A stretch of DNA of 64,000 nt from Spiribacter vilamensis (GCF_004217415.1 NZ_SHLI01000001.1:1364001-1428000), one strand, 5' to 3'; shown: positions 33,773 to 44,304, counted from the stretch's first letter. Numbers and translations are program-made. Notes: generated by a model not told the origin, from the letters alone.

Positions 33773-33903
33773 CATGCCCATCCTCGGCGTCCCCAATCAG
33801 TGGTATTTCCGTCCCTGGAAGTCATCAAAGTATGCCCGATGTGCAGTGCACAAGCGAAACCCCGACCGAGACAACCCGTTTCGGCTGCGGTAGGGTTCTG
33901 GCC

Positions 33904-34419
33904 ATGAAACGCTGGATCACCCGACTCCTCGCCGGCCTGGCGCTTGCCGGCTTCATCCTGCTGGGCGACGCCTGGCTGTTTGGCGGTGAGGCCGATTCCG
34001 CCGCGAGCGACCGCCCTGCCGCCTGGCAATCCATGGCCGAGGGCACAGTCCTGATCGAGCGGGAGCCCGGCCGTGGCGAAGACACCGAACCGACGCGACT
34101 GCCGGTCCGCATCGCCGACGACGCCCGCGAGCGTGGGCAAGGCATGCAGAACCTGCCCCCGGCGGTAATCCGCGAACACCCGATCTGGTTCGAGTTCCCC
34201 TCGCCACGGCGCACCGGCTGGCATATGCGTAATGTCCGGCTGGCGCTGGATATCGCCTATGTCGATGCGAACGGTGAGGTGTTGGCCGTCGAGCGGATGA
34301 GCCCCGGCGGCAGCGGCTATGGCATCAGCGAACCGATTGCCGCCGCCCTGGAGCTCGCCGCCGGCGAGGCCGAGCGGCTCGACATCGAACCCGGCACCCG
34401 GCTGACGCGCTCGCGCTAG
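33904..34419 (+). CDS. DUF192 envelope protein
   Basis: 171 residues. A basic start plus hydrophobic segment ([20 protein letters not shown]) is a signal anchor or signal peptide. The DUF192 domain follows (~55-165): [14 protein letters not shown], then W-F-E-F-P and [16 protein letters not shown], with the usual M-x-N-T-x2-P-L-D-I-x-F pattern altered. Function of the family is unknown. Convergent with aspS, overlapping its end by four bases. Confidence 0.8.
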   Translation: MKRWITRLLAGLALAGFILLGDAWLFGGEADSAASDRPAAWQSMAEGTVLIEREPGRGEDTEPTRLPVRIADDARERGQGMQNLPPAVIREHPIWFEFPSPRRTGWHMRNVRLALDIAYVDANGEVLAVERMSPGGSGYGISEPIAAALELAAGEAERLDIEPGTRLTRSR

Positions 34420-36194
34420 CCCTTCTGCGGCCGGCGAACCCGGATGTGCAGATCGTCCAGCGCCTGGTTATCGACCCCCGCCGGGGCATCAGTGAGCAGG
34501 CAGGTCCCGGTCTGGGTCTTGGGGAAGGCCATGACGTCGCGGATCGAGCCGGCGCCGGCGATCAGCATCACCAGCCGGTCGAGGCCAAAGGCGATCCCGC
34601 CATGCGGCGGTGCGCCGTATTCCAGCGCCTCGAGCAGGAAGCCGAACTTCTCCTGCGCCGCCTCGGCATCGATCCCCAGGCGCTCGAACACCGCCCACTG
34701 CATCTCGGGCCGGTGGATACGAATCGACCCGCCGCCCAGCTCGGTGCCGTTCAGCACCAGGTCGTAGGCCCGCGAGACCAGTGACTCCGGATCCGCCGCC
34801 TTGAGCGCCTCCACCGAGTCGGTCTTGGGCGCGGTGAAGGGGTGATGCAGCGCGTAGTAGCGGCCGTCGTCCTCGTCGTACTCGAACATCGGGAAGTCGA
34901 CCACCCACAGCGGCCGCCACTCGCCCTCGATCAGCTCCAGGTCATGGCCTAGGCGCACGCGCAGGGCCGCCAGCGACTCGTTGACCACTTTCGCCCGGTC
35001 GGCGCCGAAGAAGATCAGATCCCCCGCCGCGGCACCGGTCCGGGCGAGGATGTCCGTCACGACGGACTCCGGGAGGAACTTGAGGATCGGGCTCTGCAGG
35101 CCCTCGACGCCGGCGGTCGGGTCGTTGACCTTGATATAGGCGAGGCCCTTCGCGCCGTAGCGCCCCACAAAGTCGGTGTACTCGTCGATCTGCTTGCGGG
35201 TGAGCGACGCCCCGCCCGGCACGCGCAGCGCCGCCACCCGGCCGCGCGGATCCCGCGCCGGACCGGCGAACACCTTGAAATCGACGTCGGTCAGCAGATC
35301 ACTGACCGTCACCAGCTCCATGGGGATACGCAGATCCGGCCGGTCGATGCCGAAGCGCTCGATGGCCTCGTCATAGGTCATCCGCGGGAAGCTGTCCGGC
35401 AGGTTAACGCCGGCGACGTCATGCATCAGCTCGCGGACCATCTGCTCCATCAGCTCCGTGATCTCGCCCTCGTCCATGAACGAGGTCTCGACATCGAGCT
35501 GGGTGAACTCGGGCTGACGGTCGGCGCGCAGGTCCTCGTCGCGGAAGCAGCGCACGATCTGGTAGTAGCGATCGAGCCCCGACATCATCAGCAGCTGCTT
35601 GAAGAGCTGCGGCGACTGCGGCAGCGCATAGAAGCTGCCCGCATGCAGGCGACTGGGCACCAGGAAGTCACGGGCCCCTTCCGGCGTGGCGCGGGTGAGC
35701 ATGGGCGTCTCGATATCGAGAAAGCCGTAGCCATCGAGGAAGCGGTGCATGAAGCTCGTCACCCGGGCGCGGGTCACCAGGTGCTGCTGCATCGCCGGGC
35801 GGCGCAGGTCCATGTAGCGATGGCGCAGGCGTACGTCCTCGCCGACGTCGGTGTCATCGAGCTGGAAGGGCGGCGTCTTCGCCTCGTTGAGCACCTCGAT
35901 CTCGTGGGCGAGCACCTCGACCTGTCCCGAGCCGAGGTTGTTGTTGGCGGTGCCCGCCGGGCGGCGACGGACGCGGCCTGTGATGCGCAGCACCCACTCG
36001 GGCCGGGCCCGGTCGGCGCTGGCAAACGCCTCTTCCCGATCCGGGTCGAACACCACCTGCAGCCGGCCCTCGCGATCGCGCAGGTCGATGAAGATGACCC
36101 CGCCGTGATCCCGCCGCCGGTGCACCCAGCCGCAGATTTCCACATCCTGATCGAGCAGGGCCTCGGTGACGTCGCCGCAGTAATGGGTGCGCAT
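34416..36194 (-). CDS. aspS: Aspartyl-tRNA synthetase, probably non-discriminating
   Basis: 592 residues. The N-terminal OB-fold anticodon domain includes [11 protein letters not shown] (~22-32). The class II core has motif 2 ([16 protein letters not shown], ~219-234), the GAD insertion, and motif 3 (G-I-A-F-G-L-D-R-L). The His in V-H-R-R-R-D and the following G-G are the residues seen in AspRS enzymes that also charge tRNA-Asn. Discriminating enzymes such as E. coli's have Leu/Ser there. So the host probably makes Asn-tRNA through GatCAB. Start ATG chosen at MRTHYCGD as in the family. Confidence 0.95.
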   Translation of the reverse strand: MRTHYCGDVTEALLDQDVEICGWVHRRRDHGGVIFIDLRDREGRLQVVFDPDREEAFASADRARPEWVLRITGRVRRRPAGTANNNLGSGQVEVLAHEIEVLNEAKTPPFQLDDTDVGEDVRLRHRYMDLRRPAMQQHLVTRARVTSFMHRFLDGYGFLDIETPMLTRATPEGARDFLVPSRLHAGSFYALPQSPQLFKQLLMMSGLDRYYQIVRCFRDEDLRADRQPEFTQLDVETSFMDEGEITELMEQMVRELMHDVAGVNLPDSFPRMTYDEAIERFGIDRPDLRIPMELVTVSDLLTDVDFKVFAGPARDPRGRVAALRVPGGASLTRKQIDEYTDFVGRYGAKGLAYIKVNDPTAGVEGLQSPILKFLPESVVTDILARTGAAAGDLIFFGADRAKVVNESLAALRVRLGHDLELIEGEWRPLWVVDFPMFEYDEDDGRYYALHHPFTAPKTDSVEALKAADPESLVSRAYDLVLNGTELGGGSIRIHRPEMQWAVFERLGIDAEAAQEKFGFLLEALEYGAPPHGGIAFGLDRLVMLIAGAGSIRDVMAFPKTQTGTCLLTDAPAGVDNQALDDLHIRVRRPQKG

Positions 36195-36295
36195 AGGGGA
36201 TGGACCGCCTGTTAGTCGATAAGCCAAAGCGTTGAAATGTTAAGTGGTGGGGCGGGGGCAGGCAAGCCGCGCGGAGACGGCGAGGCCGGTGTGAA

Positions 36296-36655
36296 TCAGC
36301 TGTCTTTGGTGTTGCTGGCCTGCTTGCCCGAGGCCTGCCCCGACGCCTTACCGCCGCCTTCGCCCTTCCCGGAGGCGTTCGCGTTGCCGGCTGCCTTGCC
36401 CGTGCCCTTGCTGTTGTCCTTGCTGGCGTCGTTACTGCCGGACGACTGGTCGCCCGCGATGTTGCGGCGGTTTTCCTTCTTGAAGTCCGTCTCGTACCAG
36501 CCGCTGCCCTTGAGACGGAACGCCGCGGCGGAGATCTTGCGCCGCAGGGCGGCGTGACCACAGTCGGGGCAATCGGTGAGCATGGCATCGCTCATGCCCT
36601 GCAGCGCTTCGAGCTCGTGGCCGCAATCATCGCAAACGTATTCGTAAATCGGCAT
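36296..36655 (-). CDS. FmdB-family zinc-ribbon protein
   Basis: 119 residues from MPIYEYVCDDCGHELEAL. Two Cys pairs (C-D-D-C-G at 8-12, C-P-D-C-G at 29-33) form the zinc ribbon. The second half is a low-complexity Gly/Ser/Lys/Asn tail, common in these proteins. It sits just upstream of aspS on the same strand, a frequent arrangement in gammaproteobacteria. Function unknown; regulatory roles have been suggested. Confidence 0.88.
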   Translation of the reverse strand: MPIYEYVCDDCGHELEALQGMSDAMLTDCPDCGHAALRRKISAAAFRLKGSGWYETDFKKENRRNIAGDQSSGSNDASKDNSKGTGKAAGNANASGKGEGGGKASGQASGKQASNTKDS

Positions 36656-36723
36656 GCTACTGCCTCCTGTCATCTGTCCAATGCGCACATGATAGCCGGT
36701 TTTGGGCCCTAAGGAGTCTGTCC

Positions 36724-37377
36724 GTGCCCCTTCAGATACTCGCCGCCATCTTCCTCGCCACCCTGCTGTTCGTGTTCGTCCAGATCGGCGTGGTGACGAT
36801 CGCCTTCGACAAGCTGGGGCTGTCGCAGGGCTCGGCGATGCTGCTGCTGATCACATCGCTGGTCGGCAGCGGCATCAATCTGCCGCTGTTCACCGTCGAC
36901 GCCACTCGCGAGCCCGACCCGCGCTGGGCGGAGCGCATGCGCTGGATGGCGGCCATGGCTCGTAAGCTCGACCCAAAGAAGGTCCTGATCGCGGTGAACG
37001 TCGGCGGCGGCATCATCCCGGTGGCGTTCTCGGTGTATCTGCTCAACCACAACCCGCTGGCGCCGCTGACGGTCCTCGCCGCCATCGCCATCCAGACCGG
37101 GGTCTGTTACGGATTCAGCCGGCCCATCAGCGGAGTCGGGATCGGGATGCCGATCTTCATCGCGCCGATAAGCGCGGCAATCACGGCGGTAACGCTGGCC
37201 CCGGAGAACAGCGCTCCCCTGGCCTACATCGGCGGGACGCTGGGTGTGCTGCTGGGAGCCGATGCCCTGCGCCTGCGCGATGTCCGCGGCCTGGGCTCGC
37301 CGCTGGCGTCGATCGGCGGCGCGGGGACGTTCGACGGGGTGTTTATTACCGGGCTGGTGGCGGTGTTGTTGGCATAG
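36724..37377 (+). CDS. DUF1614 membrane protein
   Basis: 217 residues starting at GTG with AAGGAG seven bases upstream. About six hydrophobic helices are seen. Conserved DUF1614 features are GSGINLPLF (~48-56), a Trp-rich cytoplasmic loop, N-V-G-G-G-I-I-P-V and G-x-G-I-G-M-P-I-F. Inner-membrane protein of unknown function. It diverges from the FmdB gene. Confidence 0.75.
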   Translation: MPLQILAAIFLATLLFVFVQIGVVTIAFDKLGLSQGSAMLLLITSLVGSGINLPLFTVDATREPDPRWAERMRWMAAMARKLDPKKVLIAVNVGGGIIPVAFSVYLLNHNPLAPLTVLAAIAIQTGVCYGFSRPISGVGIGMPIFIAPISAAITAVTLAPENSAPLAYIGGTLGVLLGADALRLRDVRGLGSPLASIGGAGTFDGVFITGLVAVLLA

Positions 37378-37478
37378 GCAGCGTCGCAAACCATTGCAGT
37401 TCATGCGCTCAATAGTGGCAACTCTCTGTTCTTAGGCGATAAGATCATTGCATTAACTATTGCATAACGGCGGTTTGA

Positions 37479-39014
37479 ATGACGCGTCCATCACGCATTC
37501 AGTGGTCTCGAGTCGCGCAGATCTTGCAGGCGCAGGGACCGGTGAGTGGCCCTCGCCTAGCCCGCGATCTGGGCGTCAGCCTCGCCACCCTGCACCGCCA
37601 CCTCAAGGCCCATCCCGATGGCTGGCTACAGAGCGGACAGGCATCGCGCCGCCGCTACGCCCTGCGACGGTCGGTCGCTGGCATCGAGGAGACGTCGCTC
37701 CCGGTCATGCGCATCGATGCCGAGGGCCGGGCCCATGACGCCGGGACGCTCACACCGATCGCACCCGAGGGCTGTCATTTCGACCTGCAGGCCCTGGGCT
37801 GGCCGGTGGATGAGGCGCAGCGCGATGGCTGGTGGGAAAGCCTGCCCTATCCGATCCTCGATATGCGGCCGCAGGGCTACATCGGGCGTCGTTATGCCCG
37901 GGCACTTTCGGATACGTTGCCGATTCCCGCCAATCCGACCTTGTGGAGTGATGACGATATCCTGCGGGTCATCGGCCGGCACGGCGCCGATCTGCCCGGC
38001 GACCTGGTGGTGGGACAGGCATCCATCGAGCGCTGGTACCGGGAGCGCGTCGGGGGTGAGCCGCCTGTAGCCGTGTGGGACCGGCAGGCGGATTACCCGG
38101 CGCTCGCCAGGCAGGCCATGGCCGAAACCCTGCCCGCATCCGGTGTCGGTGGCGAATTCCCCAAGTTCACGACCTGGTGCACGGATCCCGAGACCGGTGC
38201 GCCAACGCCGGTTATCGTCAAGTTCTCCGCGCCCGACGATGGGTCGGCCGTGGTGCAGCGCTGGCGGGATCTGCTCTACTGCGAGCATCTGGCATCACGA
38301 GCGCTGGCCGGGATAGCGGGAGTCAGTGCGTCGCAAACGAGGGTCATTGATACCGACTCGCGGCGTTTCTTCGAGATCGAGCGATTCGATCGGCAGGGCG
38401 CCTTCGGACGCCGTCCGGTCTCGACCCTCGCAGCGATCGATCCGGCGCTGGTGGGCCTGTTCAGTCACGACTGGCGTGTGGAGATTGCGGCATTGCATCG
38501 CCATGGCTGGCTGGATGCGGCGGGATGCGCGGCGGTGAGCCGGCAGTGGTGGTTCGGACAGATGATCGCCAATTCCGATATGCACCCGGGGAACTTGGCC
38601 TTTCGGGCCGTCGCGGCTGACGAGCAACGGCAAGGCCAGCCCCGCTTTGAGCCAACGCCGGCCTACGACATGCTGCCGATGGCCTATGCGCCACTGACGA
38701 GCGGCGAGATCCGTGAGCCGGACTTCGATCCACCGATGCCACAACCCGGCGAGTTCGCCGACTGGCAAGCGGCGGCCGAGGCAGCGATTGTTTTCTGGAC
38801 GACCGTCGCGGAGACGTCGCACATCGGGACGGCGTTGAGACGGGCCGGCGAGGCAAACGCCCGGACCCTGGAGCGCATGGGCGGACAAATTGGGGGATCC
38901 GGCAGGCAATTCAAGGGATGTGATACCTCTTCCCGACTGCTCGCACACCCCCAATACGTATTGATCAGTGTGTATAGGGGATGCGTAAAAACGATGTGGG
39001 TGACGAGTGTGTGA
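37479..39014 (+). CDS. yjjJ: HipA-like kinase of the YjjJ type
   Basis: 511 residues. An N-terminal helix-turn-helix (Q-A-Q-G-P-V-S-G-P-R-L-A-R-D-L-G-V-S, ~17-34) is followed by a HipA-like serine kinase: G-G-E-F-P-K-F (~224-230), P-V-I-V-K-F-S (~245-251), catalytic N-S-D-M-H-P-G-N-L-A (~365-374) and the metal site A-Y-D-M-L-P. No HipB partner gene is present, as for E. coli YjjJ, which acts alone. The natural end is probably near residue 455. The last ~55 residues are encoded by the dispersed repeat (copy 1) and look like readthrough. Confidence 0.82.
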   Translation: MTRPSRIQWSRVAQILQAQGPVSGPRLARDLGVSLATLHRHLKAHPDGWLQSGQASRRRYALRRSVAGIEETSLPVMRIDAEGRAHDAGTLTPIAPEGCHFDLQALGWPVDEAQRDGWWESLPYPILDMRPQGYIGRRYARALSDTLPIPANPTLWSDDDILRVIGRHGADLPGDLVVGQASIERWYRERVGGEPPVAVWDRQADYPALARQAMAETLPASGVGGEFPKFTTWCTDPETGAPTPVIVKFSAPDDGSAVVQRWRDLLYCEHLASRALAGIAGVSASQTRVIDTDSRRFFEIERFDRQGAFGRRPVSTLAAIDPALVGLFSHDWRVEIAALHRHGWLDAAGCAAVSRQWWFGQMIANSDMHPGNLAFRAVAADEQRQGQPRFEPTPAYDMLPMAYAPLTSGEIREPDFDPPMPQPGEFADWQAAAEAAIVFWTTVAETSHIGTALRRAGEANARTLERMGGQIGGSGRQFKGCDTSSRLLAHPQYVLISVYRGCVKTMWVTSV

Positions 39015-39034
39015 GGAGTCGGGAAAGGATGACC
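38921..39034 (+). repeat. Dispersed ~110-bp module ending in ribosome site and ATG, copy 1
   Basis: Shares with the copies at 40.4 and 41.5 kb the order TGATACCTCT, GC(T/A)-rich, GCACACCCCCAATACGTA, GATCAGTGTGTATAGGGGATG, TAAAAACGATGTGGGT, CGAGTGTG, GAGGAGTCGGGAAA and ATGAC. It includes the perfect 12-base palindrome CAATACGTATTG. It overlaps the 3' end of the yjjJ-like gene and reads toward a short 15-codon ORF and the M24 gene 145 bases on. Confidence 0.8.
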
Positions 39035-39178
39035 GACTCGTCGGGCGCGGCTGCGATTGCGAGCCGCGACGTTTAGGGCTCGGCAAAGGTAAATTTCAGG
39101 TGCCGACTGGTTTCGATAACCGGAATCGGTCAACCATCGAAGCAATGTTCTACGGCGACAAATAAGGCGAGACGACCC

Positions 39179-40393
39179 ATGGATTTCAATCGCTATCGCG
39201 AGGTACTTGCCGAACGCGTCGGTTCGCTAACTCGGCCGTTTGATGACGCCGAATACGATCGGCGCCGCCAGGCCGTTGTGCAGCGCATGACGGTGGCCGG
39301 CCTGGACGGGTTACTGGTCACCGACGCGGCGGATATCGGCTACCTCACCGGCTACAACACCTTCGAGGTGTCCGTGCATACCGCGCTGTTGCTGACGGTC
39401 GGGGGCAACCCACCGGGCCAGGCGGTCCTGCAGGTCCCGTCGATCGAGACCGGCCCGGCGGTGACCACGGCCCGGGTGGATGCGGTCTTCGGCTATCGCT
39501 GGGAGGGCGCGGACGGCGCCGTGGGACAGATGGCCGGGATCATCGCCGATCTGGGGCTGACGGGCCGTATCGGGACGGACAACTGGGGACCGGCGCTGCG
39601 CTGCGGGTTTCGCGACGGACTGGCGACGGCGCTGCCCGATCAATCCCTCGTCGACGCCTCGGGGCTGGTGGATGCGGTCCGGATCGTGAAAAGCGATGCC
39701 GAGATCGCGGTGTTGCGCGAGAGCGCGCGGATCACCGAGGCCGGTATCGCCGCGGCCGAGGCGCTGATCGCCCCCGGCGTCACCGACCAGCAGCTGGCCG
39801 CGGCCGGTGCAGCGGCCCTGATCGCCGAGGGGAGCGAGTTCATGAGCCTGCAGCCGATCGTCACGGCGGGCTGGCGCTCCAGCGTGATCCACTGCAACCA
39901 TCAGCGATATACGGTGGCGTCGGGTGATCCGGTATTCCTCGAGTTCGGCTCGGCGTATCAGCGCTACACGGCGCCGATGATGCGCACTCGGGTGGCGGGG
40001 CCGGTGACCGATGAGATGCAGCGGACGGTGGAGACGATCCGCGCCATCCACGCGGCCCTGCTGGAGCACATGCGCCCCGGCGTCACCATGGATCAGGCCG
40101 CGGCCGCCGCCGATGCCGCCCTCGCACCCATGGCCGATCGAGCGTTCTTTTCAGGGGTCTATGGCTATACCGTCGGATTGCAGTTCCCGCCCTCGTGGGT
40201 GGAGGGATCCGGCTTCATCGCCCGGGGCGTGGAGCGCGAGTTCGAGGAGAACATGGTCTTCCACCTGCCCCTGATGCTCCGCATCCCCGGGGAATGGGGG
40301 ATCGGCCTGAGCAACACCGTGCGGGTGACGGCTGGCGGCGGCGAGATGATTACGGGGAATGATCTGCGGTTGGAGGGTATAGAGAGGGCCTGA
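39179..40393 (+). CDS. M24-family (creatinase/prolidase-like) hydrolase without full metal site
   Basis: 404 residues. The N-terminal creatinase domain (Y-L-T-G-Y-N at ~55-60) is followed by the pita-bread domain. In metallo-members the ligands are D-x-G and D-x2-R-T; here the corresponding places read LEFG (E255) and Y-T-A-P-M-M-R-T (A265-P266). Late motifs G-Y-T-V-G-L-Q-F-P-P-S-W and E-N-M-V-F-H-L-P are those of creatinase, ectoine hydrolase and related non-peptidase members. A carbon-nitrogen hydrolase acting on an osmolyte or small amide fits better than a peptidase. Substrate not decidable. Confidence 0.7.
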   Translation: MDFNRYREVLAERVGSLTRPFDDAEYDRRRQAVVQRMTVAGLDGLLVTDAADIGYLTGYNTFEVSVHTALLLTVGGNPPGQAVLQVPSIETGPAVTTARVDAVFGYRWEGADGAVGQMAGIIADLGLTGRIGTDNWGPALRCGFRDGLATALPDQSLVDASGLVDAVRIVKSDAEIAVLRESARITEAGIAAAEALIAPGVTDQQLAAAGAAALIAEGSEFMSLQPIVTAGWRSSVIHCNHQRYTVASGDPVFLEFGSAYQRYTAPMMRTRVAGPVTDEMQRTVETIRAIHAALLEHMRPGVTMDQAAAAADAALAPMADRAFFSGVYGYTVGLQFPPSWVEGSGFIARGVEREFEENMVFHLPLMLRIPGEWGIGLSNTVRVTAGGGEMITGNDLRLEGIERA

Positions 40394-40408
40394 CGACAAG
40401 TAAGGATT

Positions 40409-40526
40409 TGATACCTCTCTCCGAGCGCTTGCACACGCCCAATACGTATCGATCAGTGTGTATAGCGAATGTGTAAAAACGATGTGGGTTGCGAGTGTGC
40501 GAGGGATTGGAAAACGATGACAAAAC
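40409..40526 (+). promoter_or_regulatory. Dispersed module, copy 2, leading into the SDR start codon
   Basis: The same module as at 38921. Its final GAGGGATTGGAAAACGATGAC supplies the ribosome site (GAGGG) and the ATG (40517) of the SDR gene. The palindrome is CAATACGTATCG here. The position directly before a gene argues that the module carries promoter and operator functions. Confidence 0.65.
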
Positions 40527-41431
40527 CAGAGCGCGACGGTCAGCGCGAGGGCGCCAACTCTCCGACCACCAACGACTTGGCCACCGATTCCAACCTCACC
40601 AATCCCCCGGTCATCCTGATCACCGGCTGCTCCACCGGTATCGGCAGGCACTGCGCATTCGCCATGCAACAACACGGCTGGCGGGTATTCGCCACCGCCC
40701 GTCAGCCGGAGGACGTCGAGGCGCTTAAAAACGCCGGTCTCCACGACGCACTGCCCCTGGACGTAGATAACGACACCAGCATTCAACGCGCTGTCGATAC
40801 CCTGCTCGGTCGCACCAGCGGCCGAATCGATGCGGTTTTCAACAATGCCGGTTTCGGCCAGCCCGGGGCCGTCGAGGACCTGCCGCGGGAGGCCCTTCGC
40901 GAGCAGTTCGAGACCAATGTCTTCGGCGCCCAGGCGGTCATTCGTGCCGTGCTACCCGCAATGCGCGCCCGGGGTCACGGCCGTATCGTCCAGCACAGCT
41001 CGGTTCTCGGCTTTATCGGCCTGCCCTGGCGCGGCGCCTATAACGCCTCCAAATACGCCCTGGAGGGCCTGACCGACACCCTGCGCCAGGAACTGCGCGG
41101 CAGTGGCGTCGAGGCGATCCTCATCCAGACCGGCCCGGTTACCAGCGAATTCCGCACCACTGGCCGCAAAAAATTCGACCGATGGATCGATCCCGCGACC
41201 AGTCCCCACGAGGTTACCTACCAGGGCGTGATCGATCGCCTCGAGAGCGAGGGCGACCCGCCGTTCACGCTCGGCGCCGACGCCGTCGCCCGCAAGCTGC
41301 GCAAGGCCGTCGAATCCACGAGGCCGAAGCCCCGCTACCACGTCACCGTCCCCACCCACGTATTCAAGGCACTGCGGCGAATCCTGCCGACCCGGGCCCT
41401 GGATACAGTCATTCGCTGGGTGAACGGCTAG
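40517..41431 (+). CDS. Short-chain dehydrogenase/reductase (YbbO-like)
   Basis: 304 residues from the ATG inside the repeat module. The NAD(P) loop is I-T-G-C-S-T-G-I-G-R (~36-45), followed by N-N-A-G-F-G (~109-114) and the catalytic S-x12-Y-N-A-S-K-Y-A set. It starts ~30 residues before the Rossmann fold with a polar leader that is unusual. The spelling resembles E. coli YbbO, an aldehyde/retinal reductase-type SDR. Substrate unknown. It stands alone and is convergent with clpB. Confidence 0.85.
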   Translation: MTKPERDGQREGANSPTTNDLATDSNLTNPPVILITGCSTGIGRHCAFAMQQHGWRVFATARQPEDVEALKNAGLHDALPLDVDNDTSIQRAVDTLLGRTSGRIDAVFNNAGFGQPGAVEDLPREALREQFETNVFGAQAVIRAVLPAMRARGHGRIVQHSSVLGFIGLPWRGAYNASKYALEGLTDTLRQELRGSGVEAILIQTGPVTSEFRTTGRKKFDRWIDPATSPHEVTYQGVIDRLESEGDPPFTLGADAVARKLRKAVESTRPKPRYHVTVPTHVFKALRRILPTRALDTVIRWVNG

Positions 41432-41496
41432 GTCGGGTGGCTCTGAAAACCCGCAGCTGCACTCCGCTAATTCCGTTGGCCGTCGATCCAGGGAGT

Positions 41497-41589
41497 TGAT
41501 ATCTCTCCCCAAGCGCTTGCACACCCCCAATACGTACCGATCAGTGTGTATAGGGGATGTGCAAGGAGTCAGGAATACATGACAAAACC
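41497..41589 (+). repeat. Dispersed module, copy 3, internally deleted
   Basis: Matches copies 1 and 2 up to ATAGGGGATGTG, lacks the next ~24 bases, then resumes with AAGGAGTCAGGAATACATGACAAAACC. The ATG opens only a 19-codon frame that runs into the 3' end of clpB. The palindrome reads CAATACGTACCG. It looks like a module that has lost its downstream gene. Confidence 0.75.
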
Positions 41590-41615
41590 TGACCCGCACT
41601 CCGTATTCGCCAGGT

Positions 41616-44261
41616 TTAAGCCGCCACTGGCTCCGTGACGCGCTCGAGCGTCAGCCCGCCACGGCTCTCGCCATCGGCGCCGCCAGCCGCAACGTCATCA
41701 CCCGCCGAAGCCGCATCCACCCGGATCCGATCGCCGGGCTGGAAATCACCGGCAAGGATGCGCTGGGCGAGCAGGTTCTCGACCCGCTGCTGGAGCACCC
41801 GCTTCAGCGGCCGGGCACCATACATCGGGTCGAACCCGGCCTCGCCGATCACATCCAGCGCCGCATCCGTCAGCTCCAGGGTCATATCCCGATCCTGCAG
41901 CCGCTCGGACAGATACCGTGCCTGCACCTCGGTGATCCGGCGAATCTGCTCGCGCTCCAGCGGATGGAACACCACCACGTCATCGACACGGTTGATGAAC
42001 TCGGGCCGGAAGTGCTGGCCGACCACGCCCATCACCTCGCGCTTCATCTCCTCGTACTGCGCCTCACCGGCATGCGACTGGATGAGATGCGAGCCGAGGT
42101 TCGAGGTCATCACGATCACGGTGTTACGGAAATCCACCGTCCGGCCATGACTGTCGGTCAACCGCCCATCATCGAGCACCTGCAGCAGGATGTTGAACAC
42201 ATCCGCATGGGCCTTCTCGACCTCGTCGAGCAGCAGCACCGAATACGGCTTACGGCGCACGGCCTCGGTCAGATAGCCGCCCTCTTCATAGCCGACGTAG
42301 CCCGGGGGCGCCCCGATCAGCCGCGCCACGGAATGCTTTTCCATGAACTCCGACATATCGATGCGCACCATCGCGTCCTCGGTATCGAAGAGGAAGCTCG
42401 CCAGCGCCTTGCAGAGCTCGGTCTTGCCCACACCCGTCGGGCCGAGGAACAGGAACGAGCCGTTGGGACGGTTGGGGTCGGACAGCCCGGCCCGCGAGCG
42501 ACGGATGGCATCGGATACCGCCTTGACCGCCTCGGACTGGCCAATCACACGATCGCCGAGGCCCTCTTCCATGCGCAGCAGCTTGTCACGCTCGCCCTCG
42601 AGCATCTTCGTGACCGGGATCCCGGTCCACTTCGAGACCACCTCGGCCACCTCCTCGTCGGTCACCGAATTGCGCAGCAGCTGCATCTCCTGATGCCCTT
42701 CGGCCTGCGAGGCCGTCTCGAGCTGCTTTTCGAGCTCGGGGATCCGGCCGTACTGCAGCTCGGACATGCGGGTCAGGTCACTGGCGCGGCGCGCCGTCTC
42801 GAGCTCCTGGCGGGCCTGCTCCAGGGCCTCCTTGAGCCCGGTGGTGCCCTCGACGGCGGCCTTCTCGCTGTTCCAGACCGACTCGAGCTCCTGGTACTCG
42901 TGCTCGATGTCGCTGATCTCCTGCTCAAGCGTGGCAAGGCGCTTCTTCGAGGCCTCGTCCGCCTCCTTGTTCAGCGCCTCGCGCTCGATCTTGAGCTGGA
43001 TGAGCCGACGCTCGAGCCGATCCATGGACTCGGGCTTGGAGTCGATCTCGATACGGATGCGACTGGCGGCCTCGTCGATCAGATCGATGGCCTTGTCCGG
43101 CAGCTTGCGGTCGGTGATATAGCGCTGCGAGAGCGTCGCCGCCGAGACGATCGCCGGGTCGGTGATCTCGACGCCGTGATGCACCTCGTAGCGCTCCTTC
43201 AGTCCGCGCAGGATCGCCACCGTGTCCTCGACACTCGGCTCGTCCACCAGCACCTTCTGGAAGCGGCGCTCCAGGGCGGCATCCTTTTCGATGTTGGTCC
43301 GGTACTCATCCAGCGTGGTGGCACCGATGCAGTGCAGCTCGCCGCGGGCCAGCGCGGGTTTGAGCATATTGCCCGCATCCATTGAGCCCTCGGCCTTGCC
43401 GGCACCGACGATGGTGTGGATCTCGTCGATAAAGAGGATGATCTCGCCTTCCTGCTTGGCGAGGTCCTTGAGCACGCCCTTCATGCGTTCCTCGAACTCG
43501 CCGCGGTACTTGGCCCCGGCGACCATGGCGGCCATGTCCAGCGAGAGCACCCGCTTTTCCTTCAGCGCCTCGGGCACCTCGTGATTGACGATGCGCAGCG
43601 CCAGTCCCTCGACGATGGCGGTCTTGCCTACACCCGGCTCGCCGATCAGCACCGGGTTGTTCTTGGTGCGGCGCTGCAGGACCTGGATGGTCCGGCGGAT
43701 CTCCTCGTCGCGGCCGATCACCGGATCGAGCTTGCCCTGCTCGGCGCGCTCGGTCACATCGATGGTGTACTTCTCGAGCGCCTGGCGCTGGTCCTCGGCA
43801 TTGGGGTCGTCGACGTTCTCGCCGCCACGGGTGGTGTCGATCGCCTGTTCGAGGGCGGCCTTGTTGCCACCGGCCTGCTTGAGCGCCTCGCCCAGCCGGG
43901 TCTTGCCATCCTCGAGCGCCGCGAGCAGGAACAGCTCGCTGGAGACGTAGCTGTCGCCGCGCTTTTGCGCGCGCTTGTCAGTCAGGTTGAGCAGGCGGTT
44001 CAGGTCGTTGCTGACATGCACCTCGCCGCCGTCACCGGTGACCGTCGGCAGCCGGTCCACGGCATTGCCGAGCTGCGAGCGCAGCAGGTTGACGTTGACG
44101 CCGGCCTGCTGGAGCAGATGGCGGACACCGCCGCCCTCCTGGTCGAGCATGGCGAGTGTGAGGTGCTCGGGCTCGATCATCTGATTGTCACGGCCCACCG
44201 CGAGGGATTGCGCATCCGCGAGGGCCATCTGGAATTTCGTCGTCAGTTTGTCCGTACGCAT
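41616..44261 (-). CDS. clpB: ATP-dependent disaggregase ClpB
   Basis: 881 residues, complete. Clp_N repeats (~1-145), AAA+ domain 1 with G-E-P-G-V-G-K-T-A (~207-215), the coiled-coil M-domain (~410-520), then AAA+ domain 2 with [10 protein letters not shown] (~607-616) and arginine finger regions. Works with DnaK to pull apart aggregates in the cytosol. There is no ClpP-binding loop. A sigma-32-type promoter is visible upstream. The C-terminal ~15 residues vary from the family. Confidence 0.97.
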   Translation of the reverse strand: MRTDKLTTKFQMALADAQSLAVGRDNQMIEPEHLTLAMLDQEGGGVRHLLQQAGVNVNLLRSQLGNAVDRLPTVTGDGGEVHVSNDLNRLLNLTDKRAQKRGDSYVSSELFLLAALEDGKTRLGEALKQAGGNKAALEQAIDTTRGGENVDDPNAEDQRQALEKYTIDVTERAEQGKLDPVIGRDEEIRRTIQVLQRRTKNNPVLIGEPGVGKTAIVEGLALRIVNHEVPEALKEKRVLSLDMAAMVAGAKYRGEFEERMKGVLKDLAKQEGEIILFIDEIHTIVGAGKAEGSMDAGNMLKPALARGELHCIGATTLDEYRTNIEKDAALERRFQKVLVDEPSVEDTVAILRGLKERYEVHHGVEITDPAIVSAATLSQRYITDRKLPDKAIDLIDEAASRIRIEIDSKPESMDRLERRLIQLKIEREALNKEADEASKKRLATLEQEISDIEHEYQELESVWNSEKAAVEGTTGLKEALEQARQELETARRASDLTRMSELQYGRIPELEKQLETASQAEGHQEMQLLRNSVTDEEVAEVVSKWTGIPVTKMLEGERDKLLRMEEGLGDRVIGQSEAVKAVSDAIRRSRAGLSDPNRPNGSFLFLGPTGVGKTELCKALASFLFDTEDAMVRIDMSEFMEKHSVARLIGAPPGYVGYEEGGYLTEAVRRKPYSVLLLDEVEKAHADVFNILLQVLDDGRLTDSHGRTVDFRNTVIVMTSNLGSHLIQSHAGEAQYEEMKREVMGVVGQHFRPEFINRVDDVVVFHPLEREQIRRITEVQARYLSERLQDRDMTLELTDAALDVIGEAGFDPMYGARPLKRVLQQRVENLLAQRILAGDFQPGDRIRVDAASAGDDVAAGGADGESRGGLTLERVTEPVAA

Positions 44262-44304
44262 GGTGCAGACTCCTTCAATAACCGGTATTTACTCTTGATT
44301 ATTG

